Shown here: in pieces, positions 24,930-36,999 of the stretch
Layout of the letters: each line of letters begins with the position of its first letter
Position numbering within the stretch: the first letter of the stretch is position 1
Source of the DNA: Taenia hydatigena
Lineage: Eukaryota > Platyhelminthes > Cestoda > Cyclophyllidea > Taeniidae
Direction of reading: 5' to 3'
Assembly (NCBI GenBank): GCA_036345935.2
Contig: JADWOT020001409.1
Coordinates: 39,001 to 103,000, forward strand
Length of the DNA stretch: 64,000 nt
Translations under genes and position numbers: made by a program
The notes under the pieces: generated by a model
What the model was told of the DNA's origin: nothing
The model's input: the letters and a program-made list of their open reading frames with translations, nothing else
Database searches by the model: none

Positions 24930-25074
24930 TTAGCAGTGGCGCATTTGACCAGAACCTTTGAGCAACAGATACATGCGTCGGAGTTTACCGTACTTCACTT
25001 CCCTCATTGTTGTCCTCCAAATGATGAGTTGCTTCTGAATTAACTTTTCTTGGCGCAGGATGAGACGCTGCTTG
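24930..25074 (-). CDS. candidate exon, basic helical segment, unknown protein
   Basis: A strong acceptor (TTAAAAGTCTTCATTAG ending at 25075) opens a frame rich in Lys, Arg, Gln and Leu (KQRLILRQEKLIQKQL, then REVKYGKLRRMYLLLK), typical of a helical or coiled-coil segment. A weak donor (AAAG|GTTCTGG) near 24953 or a stop at 24930 ends it. The downstream minus-strand frame 24693-24899 is in the same phase but separated by stops. The protein is not recognised. Confidence 0.25.
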
Positions 25075-25149
25075 CTAATGAAGACTTTTAAAATGCCAGG
25101 CATTTTGGAATGCAAAATAAGTTTTCTCATTCTACAAAGCATGGCCGTG

Positions 25150-26420
25150 AAAAGTATGGGCTAAAGCTGTCTTTTCTGAGTCCCTTCTAATTTAGTTTTC
25201 ATTATAGATGGAATCTGCCTCACTAATAGCTCTTTATTATTATTGCTGCCCAGAATTGTTTTTGCATTAAGAACAGGCTACAATTTACAAGACGATTTCA
25301 GGTACGTGAATGCTTTTTGTTACTTATTTCAAAAGCCATTTGGACAGGAATGATGCGCTGTTTAAAATGGTGTTCCATTAACTCAAAAAATGTTTTTGAA
25401 TTCACACTTCCACACTGATTATTAAAAGGATGCGATTTGCTAGTTGGACCTGCTCCTAGTGGCTAGAAACGGTTTCAAACATGCTACGGATTACATTGAA
25501 TGCATTAGTTGCGTGCAGAAAGACGATTAAATAGTAGGGAAGAATGATTATCAAAATAACAAGGAATGATTAATAGGTGCCTTTATTTAAATGCACCGGG
25601 GATGGGCGAAACACGAGTGTATCTAGTCTTCCCCCCAAGGGCACAATGAATGGGAAGTACATCAAGAATTTCACAGACCGCAGCTCAATAAGTCACAAAC
25701 TTCATGGCGCCGAATTTCTTGATCGCATCAGTTGCAGGATTTTATGAAGCCATTACTTACATTAATCCTATTAACTTGCCAAAATCAATGAAGTCAGTCG
25801 CTCAGCCTTCATGAATGCCAACTAACCTACTAAAAGGCATAGGCCAGCAATCACGACTACACTGAAAGGGATAGTGGCAAGAAAATCCTACCCTCATCAC
25901 GCTAGTTACGCTAAGATAAAATCTTGATGCTCCTGATGATTGTGTTTAGGACAATTAACTTTAAACGTTATTACCAAGACTTCATGGCATAATGCCGAGA
26001 AAATTGAAACATCCAGTTCATCCAATAGTCAAAGCGGCATTGAAGAACAAAATTTTAAACAAAAATTTAAAAGATAATGGTTTACTTTACTACAATATGC
26101 CTCCACCGAAGTCTCACGATCCAATGCACGCAAGTAAAAATAAAAATCATACCATTTAATCATGGTGTTTATGCAGCTGCATTCGCGTAAGGCGTGTCGA
26201 CATTACATCTTAAACCAAACTCATCCAACCAAGGTATGTTATAAGGCGTGCTCGTCTATAACCAGATGGCTGGGAAAAATTTCGATCAAAATCAAGTTTT
26301 TTGCGAAACGTAAAAGTAATTTTCATAAAAACTTGTCATATGAGGCAACTTTATTTGAGCGGCTGACTTATTAATAATGACCGACCAAATGGGAAATCAC
26401 GCGTCAGAGAGACGTTTGCT
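25150..26420. other. no supported gene
   Basis: AT-rich with short unrecognised frames only (26162-26374, plus). A short TTA/TTATTATT run is present near 25228. Nothing else seen. Confidence 0.4.
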
Positions 26421-26426
26421 ACCATT

Positions 26427-26618
26427 CTAAATCAGCTCACCCACTCGCTTGCCTCCCCTTCCCATCTGTACGCCTTCGCGTCCCATAAAGTGCACAGGTA
26501 GTTGTGACAGGAGTTCCATTATCCCATCACTCATGCCTGCCTTTATGTCATTCTCTTCATCTACAGCAGCCGCTACCGGCCGAAGAGGCGGACGGGTAGA
26601 CGTACTGGGCAATGGCAT
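26427..26618 (-). CDS. candidate exon with start codon, unknown protein
   Basis: The ATG at 26618 begins a frame reading MPLPSTSTRPPLRPVAAAVD, then EENDIKAGMSDGIMELLSQL, ending in a Gly/Arg-rich tail. A good donor (GTGAGC) lies just before the stop, so the tail may be spliced. Composition is GC-richer than the flanks and residue use looks protein-like. The opposite strand is also open (26449-26847, plus), which weakens the case. Not recognised. Confidence 0.28.
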   Translation of the reverse strand: MPLPSTSTRPPLRPVAAAVDEENDIKAGMSDGIMELLSQLPVHFMGREGVQMGRGGKRVGELI

Positions 26619-26849
26619 TCATGATTGCGGTGGTGCTGATTCGATGTCACAAAGAATACGATGGCAACTTAGTGGCGCGATAGTAGGGCGTCTGACTCTA
26701 GATGTATATATAAAACACATGCGAATCCGTGCACTTCTACTTCGTCATATCGCTTACAAAATGCATCGTTTTTTCAACTTGTCTGCATACTTCGTGCCTT
26801 CAAATAGGGCAGGAAGCAGAGTTATGGACGAGATACGTTTGCGATAATA

Positions 26850-28740
26850 TAGCCTGATCGCGGACAGCAGGAATGAATTAATTGAATATGAGACAGTTTT
26901 AATACAATGAATGAGATAAATGTTAAAAGCAAAGAGTCGGGAGGCGAGGAAAGTGATACGCAGACTCCATCACTGCGGCTGCAGTTGGGACTCAACCTCG
27001 CAAGATTTTAAGTGGAAACTAGACACACCACCCGTTGCGCCGCCACAGATCCATCTTTGAATTCCTTTTACTTTTTCGACCTCAGCGATCCGTTGCTTTG
27101 GCTGCTACGACTAGTCTTCACTCCTTATTGCATAACACGCCATACCTTCTCTCCTACATTTACTTGATGCAAAGTTTGCACACCCTCATGGCCTATGTGT
27201 TGACACTTCTGGTTCAGTCTAGCACTACATCACGCAACCCAATGTGATGCGCTTCACTGTATTTACTTCCTTCCCGTGTGCTTTGCGGTTGCATCAAATT
27301 GAAGGTGGAAGTGTTGAGACAGTATTGTCAAGAGTGCTTGGTGATAATGTGGATGAGGCTAGTGTGTTTGAGTTGTGTGAGTGGTTAGTGGTAGCGGTTA
27401 ATATGTCCCTCCGGTAAATTAGTTGGAGGATATAGAGGCCTAGTTATGATGCGGTGGTTGGGAATTAGAGGCCCGTAGAGGCATAATTATACCCCATTCC
27501 ATTTCTTCATTTCGTGCCTTCTAATCAAGGGTCATTTGTCGCTCTATTAAGGGTAGAGTGAAGTAGCATCGTCACTGTTGCACTTAAAGCTCTGCCCTAT
27601 GGTGTGGTGATTAACGCTTGGAAATTTGACTCCTGCAACCCTTTCCCATTCTTAAACCACCAACTTCCCTCACATATCGCTCTAATGAAGAAAGGATTAT
27701 GCACATGCTCCAGTTGCGGTAGGTAGGCGGGACAAATGTTAGGTTGGATTTTTCCATGACACCATCGACGCCTTGAGACCGAAGAGGGTTAAATGCTACT
27801 TTAATGTCCGGTGATGCATAGCATGCTTCAACAGTACCGCTCGAGACTTCCTTTAAGACAACTGAAAGCATAATGCCGAGGCGGTTTAGGTCACTTCAAC
27901 TTCTCCACCTCCGTTGATGCTCTTAATGGCACCAATTTCTCTCTGGTTCTTCTTCGCCATCTTCTAGGGATTAGTCTCTTCACGCTTTCTGCTGCTATTT
28001 TAATGCATTAGTACCAGCTTGAAGGCGGCTGAGAGAAAGGCGAATTCCAAAAGATGGGCCTTAATATGTGGTGCCAAATAGGAAGATATTAAATTAACTA
28101 AAATTAAAACAACGATCAAGTGGAATTGCTAACCAATGAACAAATTAGTCAAAAAGCAAGTTTTAACCTGACTTACAATGGAGCTGGATGTCAGGTCGCC
28201 TAAGAAGTATTCGACGGGAAGATGGCATAATTGGACGCGCAAATTAAAACTTCACACACAGTTGTACAGCTATATGTAATTTATTTTGGCAATGAGGAAC
28301 ACGTCTTCGTGACCATTTCTGTGATTATACATTTGATCCAGCTCTCTTAATTGTAACATATGAGCCTAGGTGATGAGACAGTCAAATACCTTTACGCTGT
28401 GCTATACAAGAGCTCAATGCAGCAAATTTTGGACTGCACTTAGAGAGCACATGACAAAGAATGAACACAGGCAATATGGAAAGTAGATGGTCCTGTGCAG
28501 TTCAAGTCGTTAACGTATATATCTTTATTTTCCAGAGATAAATGGAAGGAGAGACCGAATAGGGGCCATCCAAAATGAGCTAAAATTAATAAAATGGAAT
28601 GGTAGTGACTACATTAGGTACAAACCTCTGACTGTCCCACCATTGAGGCTGCACCGCGCCAAATTCGTGTTAGCAAGTGCTTAGGTGACACTGACGGAAA
28701 GCTCAACATTGCTGGTCCACTTTATCTCACTTTACTTATC
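26850..28740. other. no supported gene
   Basis: An 86-codon ATG-started frame (27611-27871, minus) has no recognised domain. The segment at 27597-27650 has a weak tRNA-like look (GGTGTGGTGATTAACGC) but no B box. Nothing else supported. Confidence 0.35.
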
Positions 28741-28819
28741 TACTCCTGCTTTATCCGATTCATCTACAATCCTTAATGGATTAGCAGTCCATCGCCTTAA
28801 CCACTTGGCCACTGCGTCA
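28741..28819 (-). repeat. tRNA-Ser(GCT)-like sequence with degenerate 3' half (SINE head or pseudogene)
   Basis: The minus strand reads TGGCCAAGTGGTTAAGGCGA and then an anticodon arm TGGA-CTGCTAA-TCCA (anticodon GCT), as in eukaryotic tRNA-Ser. The A box is intact. Downstream the T arm is degenerate (ATGAATCGG in place of TTCGAATCC) and the acceptor cannot pair. It is therefore not a functional tRNA; a tRNA-derived SINE head or a decayed pseudogene fits best. Confidence 0.7.
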
Positions 28820-28829
28820 CGCCTCTCGC

Positions 28830-29060
28830 TCTCCCGTTTTGTCAACCCCCTGCCCTCCCCACCCACCCTCCGCTACCCACCAACCTCTCACCACATCTAC
28901 TCACCTCAACACTGCGCACATCATAAATTCCCTCCACACTGCAGCACCGTGATCACCCCCATCCCTCATGCTTCACTCTCTCTACCATCCCTCCTCTTCA
29001 CAACTTCACTCGTGCCCCAACAGCACCATTCCACTGACCACCGCTCCTACTCCGCCAATT
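28830..29060. other. pyrimidine-rich low-complexity stretch
   Basis: The plus strand is dominated by C and T (runs such as CCCTCCCCACCCACCCTCC). It yields Ser/Pro/His-rich frames on the plus strand (28685-29092) that I regard as low-complexity artefacts. It lies between the two tRNA-like segments and could be the body of a SINE-like repeat. Confidence 0.5.
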
Positions 29061-29086
29061 CCCTCTATTGTCAAATTCATCCACTT

Positions 29087-29160
29087 GGGTAGCGCAGTGG
29101 TCTACGCTTGCAAGCAGCAAGAGCACATTTTGGCCCGGTGGCATTCATGTTGAATGCCGC
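29087..29160 (+). repeat. tRNA-like segment with A-box and T-arm-like hairpin
   Basis: GGGTAGCGCAGTGGTCTACG resembles a polymerase III A box and D arm. About 45 nt later GGCATTCA-TGT-TGAATGCC forms a perfect 8-bp hairpin in the T-arm position, with a poor B box. No complete cloverleaf can be drawn. Likely a tRNA-derived repeat fragment. Confidence 0.4.
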
Positions 29161-29192
29161 TTACCTCCTGCTCATTGGGCACTACGCAGCAC

Positions 29193-29220
29193 TGTGGTGT
29201 GGTGTGGTGTGGTGCGGTAC
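29193..29220 (+). repeat. (TGTGG)n microsatellite
   Basis: About five consecutive GGTGT-type pentamers, the last ones degenerate (GGTGCGGTAC). Confidence 0.8.
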
Positions 29221-29229
29221 GGGGTAGTC

Positions 29230-32200
29230 TCGGCAACAGTGGGTGTCACAGCACGTGGAAGTAGACTTGTATCCAAAGAAGAGTGGCAAGGGGTGAGACA
29301 TTGCAGCCACCTAGGTATATGGCAGGAAGTTTCCATTTGTAGTCAAACTCTGCATTAAGTAGGATTTGGACTAGTATGAAGTCCCTTCCTCTGTCTATAT
29401 GTGAAAATCCCATATCAGCAGTCACGCAGGCTGATGACCCGGCTTTAAGCCAAAGTGTCCGACGCGGTGGTGGTCTTGGTAAGGGGCGTAGGTTAATAGT
29501 GGATTCGGTTGACAACTCCACATCAATCACCATGCTTTCACGCAGGATGGCTCAGGGCCATTTCACAACAAAGCACTTCAGCAAATTGGAACCTTCTATT
29601 CTAATTCCCTTGTCAAACAAGTCGTGTCAACTAAGTGATGCATACGGAAAAAAGCATTTTGAAACGCAAAATTGGGTGGGACTATCTCAAACGATGATAA
29701 ATACACCTTGACAAACAATCGGTGAGAGCGCCATATGGAGTGAACTTCTTATCACTAGTTTCTCTTCGAACACTAGAGACTTTGTAAAATGGAAATGGCA
29801 GTGGCTCCTGTCTACAAATCAAATTTACTGACATAAGGCCAAATTGAGCTCGTTCATCAAAGATGTATTTGAGGTGGTTGTAAAAACGCTTAAGGCGCTT
29901 CTCAGTTTTACACAAAATAATGATGCCGTGGGGTAAACAGTAAATGCCATGCTATTTCATTTCTACTCACCCTACTTGGGTCTCCTATTAGAGGGTTGCT
30001 GAAATGTAATTGCATCGCATACCCCGTATCCTCGTCAAAGCCATTTCAAAGTGGGACACCAGTTGCTCTGAAAGGATGCGCAAGTATTCACCTATCCGTG
30101 CATGAGACAAACTCGCTTTTACCACCAGATGGAAATAGTGCGTGAGTGCATTTGCACAAGGCGTACCCCTTGTGGATTAAATTTACTGAACAATCGTCAA
30201 TTAGCGCGTATCAAAAATTGGGTCCTCATTCATGACATTGTTGAAAAGCCTGAGCACTTAGTCCTTTAAATGGCTGTTTCTATGTGAAACACGTACCAAT
30301 GCCGGTAAACAGACACTATCCATATCTGTCTGGTGACATGACTGTCAGCAGGAAGTACGGAATGCTGATGGTGGTGTTGGGACCGCTCGCTTACCAAATA
30401 CCAAGATGATGTTACGCCAATCTGCGCCTCTACTTAGATAGCAGCGACGCGAGATCACTGTGCTGTTGTAAGGAAGTTCTGAGGTAATGAAATTAAACTT
30501 GCGGAAGAGTAATAGCCTTAAGCTTGATAGAATCTATTTCCACAATCAATGAAGCCAGCCTGTCCATCTGCATCGTGGTGGTGGTAGTTGTGCTATAAAC
30601 CTGATAGCAAACATTAGCAAATCAATGTTCCTTTGTTTAGGTATCGAATCGGAAATTCGAGTTATGAATGCACGCATACTTATGCATTCTGAATTGCTTT
30701 AAGTTGGAGAAGAAGAATTCGAAGTGCTCATCAGTTAGTTATGCAAAGAATCGAGCATCTGGGCATTCAAATGAATGCACAAATGTGTGATTAGCACTAC
30801 ACACAGCATTAGTGAGGAAAGGTGCAGCGCTCTTATGCCTTGAGTGCAATGGTTCTCATTCCCACTTTGGCGTTGATGCACTAGGAACGGGTGGGCGAGT
30901 TGGCTGATGACAAATTTTATGGTGCAGTGATTATTAAAGGGACACAGATGTTGCAGGCTGCACGCATTCAGGGTACGTATCCTCCTCGAGAGACGATGGC
31001 ATCCATCCAGCTCGAAGCCAACACTATCTGAACGCTTCTCGGCAAGCGAGTTCATTCAGACAAGCATGCATACTAATTTGTCAACGAAGCTAATAGATAT
31101 ATGTTGGTGAGAACAAAGAGGTCACTAAACCAAACTTCACTCGTTGTATCAAAGTGTAACCAAAACACGTGCAAGACTATTGCCAGGTAGGAATTTGTCA
31201 GTAGGGGTACATCTGCCTCACACATCACAAACCGCCCTAAGACGGACAATCTTCACCATTGTTGCTAATTCATAAAATGTGCTCCAAATGAAGTTGCAGG
31301 TGCTACATTGAACACATGCGATCCCAAAGTCCAATTGTTGGTCCAATATCTAGCGGAGATTGTGAACTATTTTTGACCATTTGTAGCAACTTTAAAAGCA
31401 GGCTCTACTACTGATGCTCCGATGATGCGCCGTGCTTTGAAAAAAGGATCATAATCGGCTACGACTGACAGAAAATGCCATAGCATGGAAGCCGCGACTA
31501 TTGCTTTGCCAATTTAGCTCAGGTACAAGCACCTTAGGTGGATAATTATATGCCACTGGAAAATTTGTAATAATTTTAGAGTAGTTTGAACAAATTTTTA
31601 CTGGCCTACTTCATAGCTTGCAGTTTTGAGTCTCAATTGATGCAACGAAAAAGATTATTCTCACTTCCAATTCGCCACATCAAAAGACGGCGAGCTTAGG
31701 TGGAATGCCAGGACACATGTTTAAAGGTACTACTGCAATGCTTTGGTGCAGTCCAACCAGCTGGAGCATATTCGACACTTAAACTATTTCGCAAGCAGAC
31801 AGGTTTGCAGTGCGAAATCCGATGCTCCGATGAAATTAGCTGAAGTGCTAAATTCTGCGCAATCAAGAGGGTACTCTACTGTCATACTTCAGGCTAGCAT
31901 TTACGAATTTAAAGTGACCATTTGATTAAGTGTGATTAGGGGAGCACAGCAATTCAAAGTGAAACCGCTAATGTCGTCCAGTAAAGGGATGCATAAGTCT
32001 ATCCAGAAATGCAAGTGTCATCGCGACCACTACTTCAAGCAAATAGATGCCTGTTCATCACTTTCTACTTTGCATCTTCCATGTTCGTGAATCGACATGA
32101 AAGCGTCACTCCGATGTGTCGTTTACTTCAATTTGTTCACGAATGCCACTCAATTCTTTTCAATAGCAAGCAGTTCGTAAAACACAGTGGTGTGGCTGGA

Positions 32201-33700
32201 GAGAAGGCGTGCGACTGCACTGGCGGTCTTCATTTCGACATCGGCTTGCCTTCCAGCACAGCGCGTGGTTGCATGGCAGCTTATTCGCTTAAACTCCAAC
32301 AAATGTAGAGCTAACTGCAATAATCACAACACGGAGTAGAATGTGGCTGCTCTAATACTAAAGGGGAAGATTGAAGTGATGCAGTAAAGTCAGCATCTGA
32401 GTGACAAACACCATCTAGCTTGACAAATGTTCCAACCGGTGAAAGTACCTCATTGAGGTGGTCGAACGTCCGCACTCGAGTGTCACGATAGGATGGACAG
32501 TAATAACTGCATACGCCGTTCATCCTGCTTCTTATGGCTAGCGCGGAGGAGTAGATGAGCTCGATATGCCCTACACACTGATTCGCGTCCACATTGCAAG
32601 CGCGATGACACCAGTCGTGGACGATTGTATGTCCACGTCCCAGAGCAGCTACATTTCTAACACAAGCATTCCTCAAAGTGGTCAAACTGCAAATAACAAT
32701 TGCAAGACCACATTACCGGTCGAACAATCAACCTCCAAAATTACCACCTGCTGGAAATCTTAACTCAATCTGAGAATGCACTTGTCACCATCACCTCGAA
32801 TGAATTTGAGAACAATAACCGATCGCATCCCTTCCGAACAGCTGCATGGATACTTGGCAATAATATTACTTCATCAGGGTACTTAAACGCCATATTCCCG
32901 GCCACATGCAGCTACCACAGCGTCTAAATTATGAAGATATTTCAACCCCTTAAAACAGACCGAGCTCAGTAGCCAAAAACCTCTCGCAAAATCTCTAAAC
33001 ATCCAGCGTGTCGTTCGCAAGGCCAAATGGCAAGATCTGGCAATGCACGCAAATCGACGTCAATAACGTCCCTCCTGATGACAACCTGTAGGCCACCGCT
33101 TCATCTGCCAAACTCTACTAACACAGTCCCAAGAATGCTTCTTGAAACACTAATCTTTGCGAAAGCTGTTGAATAAACCACTGTGGACCACAACTTCCGA
33201 CGTTTTATGAGTCCATTTATGAGTGCAAACAGCAATCATGCATAAGTCAAGTGGCATCTCTCGATCCACCCTCCTTCTGAGGGCGAGTCAGACGTTTCAA
33301 ATACCATTCAGTTGAACAACCCCAAACCAGGTGCCGAATTGTAGATAAAATAACGGCCTAACTTCCACGTCACCACTACGCCAAATGATCTTCACCATAA
33401 CCAACCACCGGTGACTGCTCGTAATTTCGCATAGCTACAAGACGTTTAGGAATCTTGTTACACACCATGGGAGATAAAGGCGCTGGCCAGTGATTGCAAG
33501 AAACTCAGTGTCCTCAGCTTCCAAAAATTAGCAGCTAAAATGGGGCAGGCAACGCACTTGCATGTCCGAGAATTTATTCGAACCGAACAGGCACTTACTC
33601 CGGAGTTGCAGGCACCCCAGCTGACACTTTATGGCTCCCGCCAAATGCGATGTAGACTTGCTGTGAATTTCGCTGCACAAAGCGTTTGTTTGCGAGACAT
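29230..33700. other. no confirmed gene; several weak open frames and a C-rich block
   Basis: ATG-started frames of 111 codons (29376-29711, plus) and 99 codons (32009-32308, plus) and a 124-codon minus frame (32311-32685) look protein-like in composition but match no family I know. From about 32480 to 33470 the plus strand is noticeably richer in C and A than its surroundings, with broken frames, as in an old retroelement; no diagnostic motif was found. Confidence 0.3.
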
Positions 33701-33732
33701 TCAGCGCAGTCCTGAGCACTGTTGACTTGATG

Positions 33733-33921
33733 TCACTTCATTCCCATCTTGTTAATTTTGGTTTCCTCTGCGATGCGATAATGTGAGAAAGGGATGGCGA
33801 TATAATGGGAGGAATGAAGAGGGTACGGATAGAAATGAGGTGGTACCTCCGTTTTATAGCGATGACCACACTCTACCTCATCTACCGTAGCAAGGTAAAC
33901 GTGACTGTTACCCGGATCCCT
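33733..33921 (-). CDS. candidate terminal exon, unknown protein
   Basis: An acceptor (CTTGTAACATGCAG ending at 33922) precedes a frame reading RDPGNSHVYLATVDEVECGH and then a Tyr/Pro/His-rich stretch, closing at a stop at 33733. A possible upstream donor (GATCAG|GTAAAAG) lies about 70 bp before it. Not recognised. Confidence 0.2.
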   Translation of the reverse strand, partial: RDPGNSHVYLATVDEVECGHRYKTEVPPHFYPYPLHSSHYIAIPFSHYRIAEETKINKMGMK

Positions 33922-34808
33922 CTGCATGTTACAAGCTCCTTATGATACCCCAGCTGGGTAAATTTGAATGGCGTCTGATAGTTCTTTTACCTGATCATTG
34001 AGAAGCTATATCCCGCAGCATTTAATATCTACTCTGGATTGCAATCTGAGCTACTTGGAGGTTCGATACGCGAAAGATGGTGGAATATTCTTGCATGCCT
34101 CGTGCTTTAGTGTGACTGTTTATCTTCAGCATACGTTCTGCCGAAAGGAATGTAGAATAGGAAGTCAGAATAACACCCTTTATATTGTCTTCGGATGACC
34201 ACGAGCATCGTTCCTTACATTAGAACTTTTTGCAAATGAAATGTGCAAGCATATAGTAGTGAGATCAGCATTTGTTTTCCTCAGTGTCCTTTCATAAGCT
34301 TACATTCGTCACACAGCTTTCAATCGGTGCCTGGGCAGCTTCGTTCTGGGATAAACCGCTCCCCTGTCTTGGTACACAGCGTGTGCTAGCGCTTGGAAAA
34401 CATAAATGTTTGGGTACGTTTGGATTCATTGTTTTTGCGAAAACTTTGTTCCTTGTACAATTTATTGCCAAGATAAGCGTTAGTCATCATGATTCCATTT
34501 GCTGAATGTCCACGAGATTGCCTATTGTGGGCTGCGAATGGGATTACCACCGCCAGGAACCTTATTGATGCATGGACATACGACCGTCTTTAATATGACT
34601 GTATCTCTCAAGTGTCTTGCGTACTTAGTTTAGATGTAAGCAGGTTTAGGATTTGTCTCGTCGTTCACATTAAGCTTCATCACGAGCTATTAAACTTATG
34701 AGCACAAAACCACTCCGCTTGCCACCTTGATTTATGCTCTATGGCACGCATTTTGCCTACACTACGTGTGTCATTCACTATTATCACTTGCCCGTCCTTT
34801 GGTGGCCT

Positions 34809-35054
34809 ATGCATTCAATGCAAGTCCAAATGTCTTCCCCTCATGCTGGTGGACGACGCACCTCCGGTGCTGGATCGCCCTCTTTTGGCGCAGTGGGAGT
34901 GAAACGAGGAAGAGGTGGAGGAGGAGGCGGTTCGGATGATCATGGAAATATAATGGTTATCAAGACAGCGCGGTTGGGACCCAAGCAGGTCATCGCGAGA
35001 AAGCTGATGCATCCGATCACAGGATCAGTTATGAGTCTAAGGTTACCTGACTGA
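34809..35054 (+). CDS. candidate exon, Gly/Ser/Arg-rich, unknown protein
   Basis: From ATG at 34809 the frame reads MHSMQVQMSSPHAGGRRTSG and continues through a GRGGGGGG run into a charged segment (NIMVIKTARLGPKQVIARKL), ending at TGA 35052-35054. A donor (CTAAG|GTTACC) lies just before the stop, so the last few residues may be intronic. G+C is higher than in the flanks. The Gly-rich part derives from a GGA/GGT triplet run. It could be the N-terminal disordered part of a nuclear protein; no domain is identified. Confidence 0.35.
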   Translation: MHSMQVQMSSPHAGGRRTSGAGSPSFGAVGVKRGRGGGGGGSDDHGNIMVIKTARLGPKQVIARKLMHPITGSVMSLRLPD

Positions 35055-35439
35055 GTAAGGCTGGCTAGTACACACACTGTTCTTCTACTGTCGACACGAT
35101 GCATTGCAATGCATCAGCCTACCCTTAGCATGAGGCAAGTTAGTACTGTTGTCTGCGATTGCGTGCAAGACTTGATATGATGCCGTTGCGAAAATAATCG
35201 AAAAAGGGAAATTCAAAAGTTGGTGGAGGAGCAGAGGCAAATCAACCACGTAATTAGCAAAGCGGCATATTAAAATTGAAAAGTGGTTGGGATAGGCGGC
35301 AACAATGCAGAAACTAAAGTGCAACGATTTTCTGTTCGCAAATTATACGTTATACGAAACTCCGAAAAGGCGAAATAAATATATAAGCCAGCAAAAGGGA
35401 ATAGAAGAGAAAGGGACTTTGCGTCTTGCTAAGTAAGCA

Positions 35440-35680
35440 TGCAAATATGCTCTCATGGCATCCTTGTTTTTCGGTAAAGGCATCCATGGGCGTAAAGCCA
35501 ATCTGAAACCAATGCTAGAGCGGCTGCTAGACGCAGGAATTACCTTGAAAGCAAAACGTGCCATTACTTATGACCTGCTGAACCTTCCCGTTGTGATGCT
35601 TCCTTCCATTGGCTAATGGATTCTTTAGCAACTCCATCACCATCAAAACAGCCGCTCACATAGTCTTGAATAGCACTTTA
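35440..35680 (+). mobile_element. short Ty3/gypsy RT scrap
   Basis: The plus frame reads GRKANLKPMLERLLDAGITL and then KAKRAITYDL, resembling the gypsy RT thumb HLANLRxVLQRLxDAGLxLKxxK(C). A 25-bp match to 12216-12240 (GGGACTTTGCG.CTTGC.AAG) lies about 90 bp upstream of it at 35412, tying it to the larger remnant. No other domain is present. Confidence 0.45.
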
Positions 35681-35699
35681 TAAGCAGCCGGAGAAACAG

Positions 35700-36480
35700 A
35701 AACATAAACGAGTGTATGCCTATAAGTTTCTAGAGGGGGCCACAGAAATTAATGCCACTTTGCGGTGATTGTTAAAAACGTCTTCTCATGTTTGCGCATA
35801 CGGAATAAATGCAGGCGAAGCATGTAAGTCTCGCTTCGAATGGCTCCTACCTGTTAAGCTTCCTGTCTTTAAAACGCGCGGCAATCAAAGTGCACAAAAT
35901 TTAATGCTTCTGGCTAAAAATTGTGCTGCATTATGATCGATTTAAAAACAGCTTACTAAGCCATCGTCGATGGTATTGGTTAACCAAATAAGCCAAGGAG
36001 GAGCAGGGCTGTAAATAAGTGAACAAGCGTATTTAAGGCTTTGCGATTCAAAATCGGCTACTAATATTTTCAGTAGTAGAGAGTGATGCCATGAGTTAAG
36101 GTGGAAAGCGGACCCATGACATGTCCTCTACTGCAATCGCCTCTAGACAAGTAACTGGCACTCGCGCGAGGGAATACAAAGCTAATCGAAATTACAAGGA
36201 TAGGATGCTAGAGTCGCAACCTACCACATGAAACATTGGCAATGTCACAACACATGCTGAAGAGAGGAAACAGGCCACCCATGACCATTGCCTCTAAACC
36301 CCCGAAATCATTGCTGTTTGGACAGAATAGCAGAACCAATCGACTTCAGTGGAGAAGATGCCAGTGAATGACTCCAGTTTATAAACAAGTTAACGGTCTG
36401 CAATATGCCAGGCCATTCTATTCTTCTGTCATTGAAGAAAGTATTTGAATTCGCGTGTGTCTGATGGAGACCTGAGCATT
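35700..36480. other. no supported gene
   Basis: AT-rich; no frame, repeat or RNA gene recognised. Confidence 0.4.
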
Positions 36481-36481
36481 A

Positions 36482-36951
36482 ATGGCGACCTTTAAATTTG
36501 AATTTTCTCCACAACTTGGCGAAAAGCCGGTCAGTGCAGTCTGTCGAAATTGAATGGAAATAATCTTTGTTGCCATGCATTTTTCAGTTCGGGTCAAAGT
36601 TTGCAGTCCACTCAAGCAGTAATGGCAGCAAGACATCAATGCTTTGTTGGATGGAAGATGCACTATTGAGATCTTTCGAGGTGGCGAAACCGATACTGAC
36701 CAAACGGGCTGAAATTCCTCCAATGGGTGAGAAACAGTCATCTAAACTAGACATTGCTTCTTCCTTTCACGAGGCACATTGACACCTCTCCTCAGTACTG
36801 CCTTCATTTCCTAGTTAAATCGCATTTTCTCATCAGCTGCCAGATTATGCAAGTTAAAATCGAAAAAATAAGATGGAAACGGATGGCTGGATGGAAGATG
36901 CTGCCAGTCCAACACTGTTCCACACTGTTAGTTACTTGGCAAAATAGATGA
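36482..36951 (+). CDS. candidate three-exon gene, about 107 aa, unknown
   Basis: Exons 36482-36529 (ATG), 36588-36726 and 36815-36951 (TGA) join in phase. Splice sites are good: donor CCG|GTCAGT, acceptor GCATTTTTCAG, donor ATGG|GTGAGA, acceptor CATTTCCTAG. Introns are 58 and 88 bp, like those of the T-box gene. The product begins MATFKFEFSPQLGEKP; exon 2 encodes SMLCWMEDALLRSFEVAKPI, and exon 3 is basic and Trp-containing. Only one frame stays open through exon 2. No family is recognised and exon 3 is the least convincing. An oddity is that TGGATGGAAGATGC occurs in both exons 2 and 3. Confidence 0.35.
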
Positions 36952-36999
36952 CGAATCTGAAGTATTCATGGCTTTACATATTAGTGCACCAGGAGAGAA

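Noticed and set aside
28685..29092. 135-codon plus-strand frame rich in Ser, Pro and His
   Set aside because: It is produced by a pyrimidine-rich low-complexity tract and overlaps a tRNA-like repeat.
34291..34330. VSFHKLT string recalling the T-box VSFxKLKLTNN motif
   Set aside because: No other T-box motif nearby; a coincidence of a few residues.
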